Under the pieces are notes generated by a model. The model saw only the letters and a list, made by a program, of their open reading frames with translations, was not told the DNA's origin and made no database searches. From Pseudomonadota bacterium (GTDB lineage: Bacteria; Campylobacterota; Campylobacteria; Campylobacterales; Campylobacteraceae), in contig PDPI01000012.1 of assembly GCA_002746565.1 (NCBI GenBank), positions 1-34,942 of the forward strand: a stretch of DNA of 34,942 bases. Reading direction: 5' to 3'. This document shows, one piece after another, positions 24,982 through 32,629 of the stretch (its first letter is position 1; each line of letters starts with the position of its first letter). The position numbers and the translations under genes are program-made.

Positions 24982-25095
24982 ATGTTTTTGTATTTGCATG
25001 AAAATTTAGTTATTTATATTTCGGAAATAACTGCAAATGATGTAAAAAATACAAATGATTTTGACAAAATGATAAAAAAATTGGATAAAAAATAA
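24982..25095 (+). CDS. Short hypothetical ORF after ackA (37 aa)
   Basis: ATG 24982 directly follows the ackA stop and opens a 37-codon frame ending 8 nt before the convergent tupC stop. The product is hydrophobic at first (FLYLHENLVIYISEI) then charged (DFDKMIKKLDKK). I recognise no family. It could be a coupled small gene, a remnant, or chance. Confidence 0.3.
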   Translation: MFLYLHENLVIYISEITANDVKNTNDFDKMIKKLDKK

Positions 25096-25103
25096 GATCT
25101 ATG

Positions 25104-26105
25104 TTATAACCAAGAAATATTAGTTGAACTTATCTTGATATGCTTTATGCTTCCTGCGTATATTTGGTGGTGTTTTAATTCTTCTTGGGATATTTGTTTG
25201 TTTAGGACTATGCCACCTATGTAGAGTTCTAGTAAGACTTTATCGCTGTTATTTTGGGCTATGATTGAATTTACTTTTACCCTTAGTGCATCTTGAATGT
25301 TGCTTACAAAACTAATGTCATTTGAATTTATCAATACTACGGAATTTCGTTTTTTGTCCTTTGTGTTTTTTAGCACTAGATTTTGTCCATCTAGGAATTT
25401 TTTTACCAAATCTCCGTTTTTGTTTTTTTGCCATGGGGCAAAGAGTAGATTTATATTGCCACTTTGGACCACTCTTCCATTTAGCAGGGCTATTTTTTTG
25501 TCGCAGATGTGATTTAGCCAATTATGATCGTGGCTTGATATTAGAATGCTTGTGTTGTATTTTTGTTGTGATATTAAAATGGCTTCTTTGATGAGCTGGG
25601 CAGAATTCACATCAATCCCGCTAGTTGGCTCATCTAGGATTAAAACCTTTGGTTTAAGGATTAGTCTTGCTGCTAAAGATACCCTTTGGGCTTCACCGCC
25701 TGAGAGTTCATTGTATTTTCGCTTAGAAAAACTTTTATCCAATCCTACTAATTTTAAGGCTTCTTTTACAACCTTTCCTAGATCACCTTTGTGCTTTCTA
25801 AGCTTTAAACCATAGCTTATATTTTCAAACACACTTCTTTTTAAAAGATAGGGATTTTGTGGCACCAAAACCACACTTTGCTTTTCTTGAAAGCTTAGTT
25901 TGTTGCTATCTATTCCCTCATATTTCAAAATTCCACTAGATGGATCTTTTACAAAAGCAAGCAGGGAAAATAAAGTGGATTTTCCACTCCCGTTAGGACC
26001 GAAAAAACCTATAATTTGCTTTGGATCTAAACTAAGTTTTTCTATATTTAAAACTTCTTTTTCATTATAAGATTGTTTTATATTTTCAAGCTCATATAAA
26101 GCCAT
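25104..26105 (-). CDS. tupC: Tungstate ABC importer ATP-binding protein TupC
   Basis: A 333-residue ABC ATPase with Walker A GPNGSGKST, signature LSGGEAQR and Walker B VLILDEPTSG in the first ~220 residues. A C-terminal extension of about 100 residues, rich in beta-prone sequence, could be a TOBE-like oxyanion-sensing domain. I start at ATG 26105, which overlaps the tupB stop (TGATG) and has AGAAGG upstream, rather than at the in-frame GTG 26114. It drives tungstate (possibly molybdate) uptake and is last in the fdh-to-tup cluster. It converges on the small ORF after ackA. Confidence 0.88.
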   Translation of the reverse strand: MALYELENIKQSYNEKEVLNIEKLSLDPKQIIGFFGPNGSGKSTLFSLLAFVKDPSSGILKYEGIDSNKLSFQEKQSVVLVPQNPYLLKRSVFENISYGLKLRKHKGDLGKVVKEALKLVGLDKSFSKRKYNELSGGEAQRVSLAARLILKPKVLILDEPTSGIDVNSAQLIKEAILISQQKYNTSILISSHDHNWLNHICDKKIALLNGRVVQSGNINLLFAPWQKNKNGDLVKKFLDGQNLVLKNTKDKKRNSVVLINSNDISFVSNIQDALRVKVNSIIAQNNSDKVLLELYIGGIVLNKQISQEELKHHQIYAGSIKHIKISSTNISWL

Positions 26106-26797
26106 CAAACCCACCTTCTTCTTATGAAAGATAAGCCTATATTTACACTTAAAGCTATGGAAATTAACACCATTCCAAGGGCTATGCCTGTTACAAACTC
26201 ACCCTTTCCGGTCTCTAAGGCTATGGCTGTGGTTATGGTTCTTGTGTGGTATTTTATATTTCCTCCAACCATCATTGAGATGCCAATTTCTGTGATAATC
26301 CTACCATAGGCTGTCATAGCTGCGGTTATAAGACCAAATTTAACTTCACTCAAAGTGGTTAAAAGAATTTGCAATGAATTTGCTCCCATTCCCTTTAAGC
26401 ATATATAAAGCCTCTTATCCACCGCTTCAACTTGAATGGCAGTTAATGCCATGATGATGGGCAAACTCAAAACTATCTGCCCCACAACTATGGCCCAAGG
26501 GGTAAATAGCAAATCATATTGTCCAAAAACCCCAACGTAAGAAAACATAGTATAAGCTACCAAACCAATAACAACGGTTGGCAATGAAAGTAAGGTATCC
26601 ACTAAAGCCCTTAGGGCACCTTTGCCATAAAAGTCATAATACCCCAGGGCAAAACCTAGGGGTAAGCCTAGAAGTAAGCTAATAAAAAGTGACCATGAAG
26701 AAACACTTATGGTCGTTTTTATGGCTGAATACACACTTTCATTGCCCGAGGCCAAAAGATTAATGGCCTCGTAAAATCCATCGGTAAATAGATTCAT
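26105..26797 (-). CDS. tupB: Tungstate ABC importer permease TupB
   Basis: A 230-residue permease with five to six hydrophobic segments and the binding-protein-dependent transport signature around residues 140-165 (LKGMGANSLQILLTTLSEV), the EAA-type loop that docks on the ATPase. Segments SWSLFISLLLGLPLGFALG and VDTLLSLPTVVIGLV resemble TupB and related oxyanion permeases. It starts 15 nt after tupA and its TGA overlaps the tupC ATG. The neighbouring TupA defines the substrate. Confidence 0.9.
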   Translation of the reverse strand: MNLFTDGFYEAINLLASGNESVYSAIKTTISVSSWSLFISLLLGLPLGFALGYYDFYGKGALRALVDTLLSLPTVVIGLVAYTMFSYVGVFGQYDLLFTPWAIVVGQIVLSLPIIMALTAIQVEAVDKRLYICLKGMGANSLQILLTTLSEVKFGLITAAMTAYGRIITEIGISMMVGGNIKYHTRTITTAIALETGKGEFVTGIALGMVLISIALSVNIGLSFIRRRWV

Positions 26798-26812
26798 ATA
26801 TGCTTTACTTCC

Positions 26813-27625
26813 CTACTTGTCGGCATTTGGGATAAACAAAGCCTTATCTAATAATCTAAAATCAGCTATAATCTTTTGAGTGTTCGCATTCACTATCCAA
26901 TCGGTAAATTTCTTAGCAAGGGAAGGTTTTGCATTTGGACATTTTTTCTTGTTGATTGTAATTACAGAATATTGGTTAAATAAACTCTTATCGCCCTCAA
27001 CTACGATCTTTAGAGGATTTTTGTCTTTGTGCTGAGATTCGTACTTGATCCAAGTTCCCCTATCGGTCATGGTATAGCCATCTTTTTCGCTTGCCATATT
27101 GATAGTTCTTAACATTCCTTGACCAGTTTGCACATACCAAGCCTCATTTTCGGGTGCTTTTTTTAGGGCTTTTTTCCAAAGGGATATTTCTTTTTTGTTT
27201 GTACCCGAATTATCCCCACGGGAGAAAAATTTATTTTTTGTATCTTTGATTTTAGCGAGGGCTTTTGAAGGAGTTAAGCCAGCGACCTTAGCTGGATCTT
27301 TTTGTGGTCCAACGATAATAAAATCATTGTACATAACCTGCCTTCTATCAACACCAAAACCACTATCTACAAATTTTTTCTCACTCGCAGGAGCATGGAC
27401 AAATAAAATATCCACATCGCAGTTTTTCCCCATCTTTAAAGCTTTTCCGGTTCCTGTGGCAACCCATTTTAGGGTTACACCCGTTTGCTTTTCAAATTTT
27501 GGTTTTAGATAATCCAATAAACCTGTATTATCCGTACTAGTAGTCGTTGCCATCATCAAATCACTTGAAAATAAGCAACTAGCCAATAAACTCGACAACC
27601 CAAGGGTTAAAAAAATCTTTTTCAT
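26813..27625 (-). CDS. tupA: Tungstate-binding protein TupA
   Basis: A 270-residue extracytoplasmic binding protein. The N terminus is a signal sequence, and LASC (about 14-17) fits a lipobox, so it may be a lipoprotein. The mature start has MATTTSTDNTGLLDYL, the TTTST-TGLL signature of TupA, with VATGTGKAL and DVDILFVHAPASEKKFVDSG following. Known TupA proteins prefer tungstate strongly over molybdate. Context supports this: genes for formate dehydrogenase and MoeA lie upstream in the same orientation. AAGGAAAAG precedes the ATG, 9 nt after moeA. Confidence 0.93.
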   Translation of the reverse strand: MKKIFLTLGLSSLLASCLFSSDLMMATTTSTDNTGLLDYLKPKFEKQTGVTLKWVATGTGKALKMGKNCDVDILFVHAPASEKKFVDSGFGVDRRQVMYNDFIIVGPQKDPAKVAGLTPSKALAKIKDTKNKFFSRGDNSGTNKKEISLWKKALKKAPENEAWYVQTGQGMLRTINMASEKDGYTMTDRGTWIKYESQHKDKNPLKIVVEGDKSLFNQYSVITINKKKCPNAKPSLAKKFTDWIVNANTQKIIADFRLLDKALFIPNADK

Positions 27626-27634
27626 AACTTTTCC

Positions 27635-28876
27635 TTAATTTAATATATTTATTTTTTTATCTAAAAGTTTATTATCAAAACCGATAACAAACACCTCTTG
27701 ATTTACCTTAAAGCAAGAACTTTCTTCATCGCTTACAAGTAAAGCATTGCTCTTGTGAAAGGCTGTTATCATTCCTGAACCATATTTGTTGTTTTGTGTT
27801 GCTTTGAAACCTCCATTTTTTAAATTTCCAAGGACTATATTTACTCGCCCTTTTTTTACTTTAAATTCTTCTAAATTTTTCGCTAAAATAACATCGTGGT
27901 AAATCGCCCTACTTCCTTGCATTTTAGATAAAACTTGCAAACCAAAAATCCTCATATTTACTAAAGCAGTCAGAGGATTTCCCGGCAAACACATAACAAA
28001 GGTTTTATCCATTTTTCCAACCATGATGGGGCGACCTGGTTTTATATTTACCCCATGAAAGGCTGTTTGTAATCCATTTTTTAAAAAAGCTTCATACATA
28101 AAATCCGCATCTCCAAAGGAAATGCCTCCACTTGTTATTATCACATCATAATTTTTTAGATCGCCGATATAGGATATGCTTTTTTCAAGACTATCGGGCA
28201 CAACTCCGCAATAATCTGCCTCAAAGCCATTTTCCTTTAGCAAGGCAAGCAAGGCAAAGGAATTACAATTATAGATCTCCTCATCATCGCTTCTTTCCCA
28301 TGGTTCTTTGATTTCATTGCCTGTGGAAACTATGGCTATGTTTAGTTTTTTAAAAACTTCCACCATCACTATGCCTTGACTTGCCAAAAGCGCTATGGAT
28401 GAAGAGTTTAAAACCTCGCCCTTTTGCAAGATCACACTTCCAACTTTAAGCTCTTCTCCTTTTAGTCTCAAATTTGAGCCTTTTTTTTCATCCTCTGGGA
28501 TGCTAACATTATCATCATTGACGTGTAAACATTTTTCTATGGGAATTATAGTATTTGCATCACTTGGAACCTTGGCTCCTGTCATGATTTTATAGCATTC
28601 ATTTTCAGCTAAATTTGGTTTTATACCCTTATCTCCTGCATAGATAATTTGTTTGATTTTTAAGGTTTTTCCCTTATTTTTAATATCATAAGCAAAACCA
28701 TCCATGGCAGAATTATCAAAGGCTGGAAGATTTTTTTGGCATACAATATCCTTTGATAAAACTCTTCCTAGGGCATCTGCTATACTTACCATCTGGGTTA
28801 ATTTTGTTGGATTTGCAAACTCCAAACTTTTTTTCACAGCCAACTCAAAATCTAAATATGTTAATTTTTTAGCCAT
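27635..28876 (-). CDS. moeA: Molybdopterin molybdenumtransferase MoeA
   Basis: A 413-residue enzyme that inserts molybdate (or tungstate) into adenylated molybdopterin. Family marks are LPAFDNSAMDGFA near residues 47-59, YKIMTGAKVPSDANTIIP, VSTGNEI, TSGGISFGDADFM and CLPGNPLTALV. All expected domains are present. It overlaps the upstream PLP-protein gene by 8 nt and is followed 9 nt later by tupA, tying metal import to metal insertion. It may be a copy dedicated to formate dehydrogenase; other moe genes are not in the window. Confidence 0.94.
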   Translation of the reverse strand: MAKKLTYLDFELAVKKSLEFANPTKLTQMVSIADALGRVLSKDIVCQKNLPAFDNSAMDGFAYDIKNKGKTLKIKQIIYAGDKGIKPNLAENECYKIMTGAKVPSDANTIIPIEKCLHVNDDNVSIPEDEKKGSNLRLKGEELKVGSVILQKGEVLNSSSIALLASQGIVMVEVFKKLNIAIVSTGNEIKEPWERSDDEEIYNCNSFALLALLKENGFEADYCGVVPDSLEKSISYIGDLKNYDVIITSGGISFGDADFMYEAFLKNGLQTAFHGVNIKPGRPIMVGKMDKTFVMCLPGNPLTALVNMRIFGLQVLSKMQGSRAIYHDVILAKNLEEFKVKKGRVNIVLGNLKNGGFKATQNNKYGSGMITAFHKSNALLVSDEESSCFKVNQEVFVIGFDNKLLDKKINILN

Positions 28877-29849
28877 TTAATGCCCTTATTTGTCTATATT
28901 TTTTATGGATTATCTTTACTAACTGGGAGATTTCGTCATCACTTAAACTATTAGAAAAACTAAAGCCTATGGCATTTGTATTATCAAGACCGCAGTTCAT
29001 TTCTTTTATGATTCTAGATGGTTTAGAAAGTCCTAGGGCACAGCCCTCGCCATTTGTGATAAAAATCTCTTCAAAGGCTAAACTTCGTATAAGCTCCCTT
29101 GCTCTTATACGCTTAAATCCCACATGCAAACTACATTCAAAGGTTTCATTTGGATCAACAAATAAAAACAAATCATTTCCAAAAACATCTTTTAACTCTT
29201 GTAAAAATCGCCCTTTAACATCATTTTGAAAATGTTGATTTTTTAGTCCTTCTAAAACTAAGCTTACAGCTATGGTATCGGTAAATCCTATACTTTTTTC
29301 TTCGAACATATTTCCGTTAAAAAGTAAAACCGAAGAAGAGCTAAAACCGCTTAGTTTGTAGGTATCAAAATATACAGCATCTGAATTTTTTGAAAAGTCC
29401 AAACTTGCATTTGAGATTATAGATGCATTTGTTAGGGTTTTTATATGTTTTAGATCAACTCTAACAAAGGTATCCATAATAAAAGATGATAAAAATAAAT
29501 AATCATATTCATTGTTTTTGATATCATTTAAGTTTATTTTTCCGTCTTTTTCTAGGTTTACCCAAAGTAGCTCAAAGCCTAAACTCTCAAATAGCTTTCC
29601 AGCTTCTATCAAAGCTTCACTTTCTCCTTTGCAAAGGGCGATCTTTCCTTTTTGATTTAATTCTAAAAATAAACCCAAAAAGCCGTATTTGCAAAAGGAA
29701 AAAGTATTTAACCACTTAAAGTCAAATTTATTTAAAAGCTCTTTTTTTATTGCTTCATATTCCTCATTTTCACTTAAACTATCCAGAGATAAATTTGAAA
29801 AAATATGATTTTTTAGCATATTTACATGCATAAAATTAAGTTTCACCAT
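28869..29849 (-). CDS. Divergent NifS/class V aminotransferase-like protein in the fdh cluster
   Basis: A 326-residue protein whose middle and C terminus follow the cysteine desulfurase fold. ESLGFELLWVNLEKDGKINLNDIK matches the NifS region before the active site. DTYKLSGFSSSSVLLF carries a lysine (K165) where NifS has the PLP lysine. TNGEGCALGLSKPS carries a cysteine (C270) where IscS/NifS has its persulfide cysteine. The usual TEH histidine, the Asp that binds the pyridine nitrogen, and the N-terminal DNAATT-type motif are not evident, and the protein is short (NifS about 400). ATG 29849 has a CTAAGG upstream; ATG 29867 is an alternative overlapping modE. It may pass sulfur to FdhD, or be a non-catalytic scaffold. 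Its function is unknown to me. Confidence 0.6.
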   Translation of the reverse strand: MVKLNFMHVNMLKNHIFSNLSLDSLSENEEYEAIKKELLNKFDFKWLNTFSFCKYGFLGLFLELNQKGKIALCKGESEALIEAGKLFESLGFELLWVNLEKDGKINLNDIKNNEYDYLFLSSFIMDTFVRVDLKHIKTLTNASIISNASLDFSKNSDAVYFDTYKLSGFSSSSVLLFNGNMFEEKSIGFTDTIAVSLVLEGLKNQHFQNDVKGRFLQELKDVFGNDLFLFVDPNETFECSLHVGFKRIRARELIRSLAFEEIFITNGEGCALGLSKPSRIIKEMNCGLDNTNAIGFSFSNSLSDDEISQLVKIIHKKYRQIRALNG

Positions 29850-29850
29850 T

Positions 29851-30219
29851 TCAATTAGCCTTAGCATTTATTATATATTTATCGTCAGTCAAAAATAGTT
29901 CATTAAATCTATTTTGGGCATATTTTTTGATATCATACTCTAAAATTTCATAGGTTTGTATTATCTCCCTTGCCTTTGGACTAAGGGTACTTCCGCTATT
30001 TTCACCCCTTCCCTTTTGGGTAAAAACTAGATCATCTTCTATATGTTTTTGTAAAATCTGTATATGGTTCCAAGCTTTTTTGTAATTCATACCAACCCTC
30101 CTAGCAGCTTGGGAAATGGAGCCTGTTTGATCGATGTATTTTAAAACTTCCGTTTTACCACTGCCAAAGATTAGATCTTGATTGTTATCTTCTATCCAAA
30201 TCTTAACTTTCACATTCAT
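29851..30219 (-). CDS. modE: ModE-type regulator, DNA-binding domain only
   Basis: A 122-residue protein with the winged-helix LysR-like N domain of ModE: GKTEVLKYIDQTGSISQAARRVGMNYKKAWNHI, then GENSGSTLSPKAREII. Full ModE has about 260 residues with two C-terminal molybdate-binding (TOBE/Mop) domains; these are missing, as in short epsilonproteobacterial forms. It starts 1 nt after fdhD with AAGGG upstream. It probably controls tup/mod or fdh genes in response to tungstate or molybdate, but how it senses the ion without a Mop domain is unclear. Confidence 0.85.
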   Translation of the reverse strand: MNVKVKIWIEDNNQDLIFGSGKTEVLKYIDQTGSISQAARRVGMNYKKAWNHIQILQKHIEDDLVFTQKGRGENSGSTLSPKAREIIQTYEILEYDIKKYAQNRFNELFLTDDKYIINAKAN

Positions 30220-30220
30220 A

Positions 30221-31015
30221 TTAAACCCTTGTATCTATCCTGCCTTGATGGGTATAAACATTCATTTTTCTACCCCTAGCAAAGCCAATCAGTGTAATCC
30301 CGTGCTTGTGAGCCGTTTGCACTCCTAGATAAGTCGGCGCTGTGCGTGAGACTATGATGGGAATTTTATGCATAACAGCTTTTGTAACCATCTCTGAACT
30401 AAGCCTCCCTGATACAAAAAGAATGGACTTTGTTGTATCGAGTCCTTTTAATTTACACTTTCCAACAACCTTATCTATAGCATTGTGCCTACCTATATCT
30501 TCTGATGAAATAGTAGTTTCATCAAGTAAATAAACCATAGCCTTATGCACACATCCAGTTAGCTTATAAAGCTCACTTTCTTGGTAAAATAAACTAATTT
30601 CATCCAAGATAAGCTTAGGACTTACCTTAAAAGCGGTTTTATTAAAAGGTACTCGCAACTCCCCTGCTGCAGTACCAGTTATCCCTCCCCCACAACCGCT
30701 TGTTAAGGTTTTTTCCTTATAAAGATTTTGTAAACTATCTTCATTTATCCTAGCTTTTACATGTACATCAAGTCCATTTTGGCTCAAACTCAAACTCTCT
30801 ATATCATCAACCGAGCTTATAACATTCTCACTCATTAAAAAACCCACCGCATGGGCTTCTTGATCGATAGGGATACTCATCATAGAAATTGCCTTCACAC
30901 CATTTAAAAAAACATTTATCCTAGCTTCTTCAATGGTTAAGTCCTCAACCTCTTTAACCTGATCTCCTGAAATTTTATCTATAACAATCTTTTTTAGGTA
31001 TCTAGCATTATTCAT
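30221..31015 (-). CDS. fdhD: Formate dehydrogenase accessory sulfurtransferase FdhD
   Basis: A 264-residue protein. In E. coli, FdhD takes sulfur from IscS and places a sulfido ligand on the Mo/W cofactor of formate dehydrogenase. Family motifs are present: VGFLMSENV, SGRLSSEMV, IVSRTAPTYLGV and DIGRHNAIDKV. The E. coli CxxC site is replaced by SGCGGG with one cysteine (C108), and TGGVH is TGCVH (C155). It starts 5 nt after fdhC. The neighbouring NifS-like gene may supply its sulfur. Confidence 0.93.
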   Translation of the reverse strand: MNNARYLKKIVIDKISGDQVKEVEDLTIEEARINVFLNGVKAISMMSIPIDQEAHAVGFLMSENVISSVDDIESLSLSQNGLDVHVKARINEDSLQNLYKEKTLTSGCGGGITGTAAGELRVPFNKTAFKVSPKLILDEISLFYQESELYKLTGCVHKAMVYLLDETTISSEDIGRHNAIDKVVGKCKLKGLDTTKSILFVSGRLSSEMVTKAVMHKIPIIVSRTAPTYLGVQTAHKHGITLIGFARGRKMNVYTHQGRIDTRV

Positions 31016-31020
31016 GCTTG

Positions 31021-31929
31021 TTATACTACCTTTTTTTCTTTTAATTGTTTATAAAATGTACTATGTAAAATCTCAACCTCTTCTTCTTCTTTGTATCCTG
31101 TAATCATACTATGTATAGCACCCTTTATGGCAAAGATCGACATATAAAGATGCACGAAAAATAAGGCAGCCACATACATTCCTAAGACATTATGCACAAT
31201 GGCACTTCCCCTTAGGTAATCAATTTGACTAATTCCTAGATCTTGCAAAAATGGTATATGAAAATCTTGAAAAGACATGCTAAGTCCAGTAATTATCATT
31301 ATAATCCCACCAAGAGTTGCTGCCCAAAACCATGTTTTTTGTCCCGCATTAAACTTGCCTGCTGGAACTGGCTTTTTCTTTTTGCTTAGATAACCACCCA
31401 CAATCAAAAGCCACTTAATATCAACAAAGGCTATAAACATATCCTTAACCCACATGAAAAACATGGGTAAAACGGCAATGGCAAAAACAAAGGTGGCAGC
31501 AAAATGCAATTCTTTACAAATTCTTACAAATTCTCCTCCACCAATACTAGCCCCAAAGACCATAACAAAACCAGTGGGAACTATAACCACAAAGGAAATT
31601 CCTGCCCACCAGTGGACTATCCTATGGAAAAGATTAAAAACATAAATCTTTTTCCTATCATGTGCAAATACCATAGGTCCTATGATCAGATAATGGAGCA
31701 AAAAAGCTAATGGAACTCCTATGGCTATGCCAAGGAATATCTTTGTAAAAAACTGCCCTTGAAGGATGGTAAACCAATGTCCTAGATGCAAGGAGCCAGA
31801 TTTGTCGTATTGTAAAATGCTTGTCAATAAATCTTTACCAAATATTGCACTATTGTGCTCTTGCAATATCTCACCCGCAAAAGCACCCATTGCAAATAAA
31901 GTAAATAAAAATAATAACGTTCTTTTCAT
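31021..31929 (-). CDS. fdhC: Formate dehydrogenase cytochrome b subunit FdhC
   Basis: A 302-residue membrane protein. After a signal-like N-terminal helix (to about residue 18), about four further transmembrane helices carry conserved histidines for b haems: HRIVHWWAGISF, KELHFAATFVFAI, HNVLGMYVAALFFVHLYM. It anchors FdhAB to the periplasmic face and passes electrons from formate to menaquinone. AAGGAAG precedes the ATG. It lies 65 nt after fdhB, the largest gap in the cluster, with a hairpin in between. Confidence 0.93.
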   Translation of the reverse strand: MKRTLLFLFTLFAMGAFAGEILQEHNSAIFGKDLLTSILQYDKSGSLHLGHWFTILQGQFFTKIFLGIAIGVPLAFLLHYLIIGPMVFAHDRKKIYVFNLFHRIVHWWAGISFVVIVPTGFVMVFGASIGGGEFVRICKELHFAATFVFAIAVLPMFFMWVKDMFIAFVDIKWLLIVGGYLSKKKKPVPAGKFNAGQKTWFWAATLGGIIMIITGLSMSFQDFHIPFLQDLGISQIDYLRGSAIVHNVLGMYVAALFFVHLYMSIFAIKGAIHSMITGYKEEEEVEILHSTFYKQLKEKKVV

Positions 31930-31963
31930 AAAACTTCCTTATTGTTTTTTGAAAATATGCAAA

Positions 31964-31981
31964 AGGGGCTAGATCACCCCT
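31964..31981 (-). terminator. Hairpin between fdhB and fdhC (possible attenuator)
   Basis: On the minus strand AGGGG-TGATCTAG-CCCCT is followed by TTTGCATATTTT. The 5-bp stem and short T-run suggest partial termination or an mRNA stability element that would set the ratio of FdhAB to the downstream genes. It is too weak to be a strong terminator. Confidence 0.4.
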
Positions 31982-31994
31982 AAAGCACATAAGC

Positions 31995-32627
31995 TTAGGA
32001 TTTAAATTTCATTTTTGTTCCGTAAGCTTTGTCCCAACCATAAGGAGTAGGAGCTTTTTGCACTCCATGTCCATAAGAAAGAACCCTTTGTCTAAACACA
32101 TCTGCAACTTCCCTTGCTTCTCCCACAAGTAAAGCTTTTGTTGAACACATAGCGGCACATACGGGAACTTTTCCCTCGGCAATTCTATTTTGTCCATAAA
32201 GCTGTCTTTCTTTTTCGCTATTTGTTTGCTCAGGACCACCTGCACACATGGTACATTTATCCATAGCTCCCTTTGTTCCAAATGCCCCATCACGAGGAAA
32301 TTGAGGTGCACCAAAAGGACAAGCATATAAACAATATCCACAACCTATGCATGTTTCTTTATCGTGTAAAACTATTCCATCTTCTCTTATATAGAAACAA
32401 TCCACAGGACAAACCTGCTCACAAGGAGCATCGGTACAATGCATACAAGCCATTGATAAGGAAAATTCTTCCCCTTGCTTACCCTCATTTAAGGTTATTA
32501 CCTTTCTTCTTGAAACAGAAACAGGCAATTCATGGGCCTCATCGCAAGCAACTGAACAACCATCGCAATGGATACATCTGTTCTCATCACAATAAAATTT
32601 CATTCTTGAATATTTTGTTTCACTCAT
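31995..32627 (-). CDS. fdhB: Formate dehydrogenase iron-sulfur subunit FdhB
   Basis: A 210-residue ferredoxin-like electron-transfer subunit with four Cys clusters for [4Fe-4S] centres: CIHCDGCSVACDE (about 18-30), CMHCTDAPCEQVCPVDC, CIGCGYCLYACPFG and CTMCAGG with a later CAAMC. It carries electrons from FdhA to the cytochrome FdhC. It has no signal peptide of its own, as usual for a subunit exported with a Tat-signal partner. AAAGGG precedes the ATG, 2 nt after the fdhA stop. Confidence 0.95.
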   Translation of the reverse strand: MSETKYSRMKFYCDENRCIHCDGCSVACDEAHELPVSVSRRKVITLNEGKQGEEFSLSMACMHCTDAPCEQVCPVDCFYIREDGIVLHDKETCIGCGYCLYACPFGAPQFPRDGAFGTKGAMDKCTMCAGGPEQTNSEKERQLYGQNRIAEGKVPVCAAMCSTKALLVGEAREVADVFRQRVLSYGHGVQKAPTPYGWDKAYGTKMKFKS

Positions 32628-32629
32628 AA

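Noticed and set aside
25297..25815. Several ORFs of 67-89 codons on both strands inside tupC
   Set aside because: They overlap the conserved ABC ATPase frame and show no family features.
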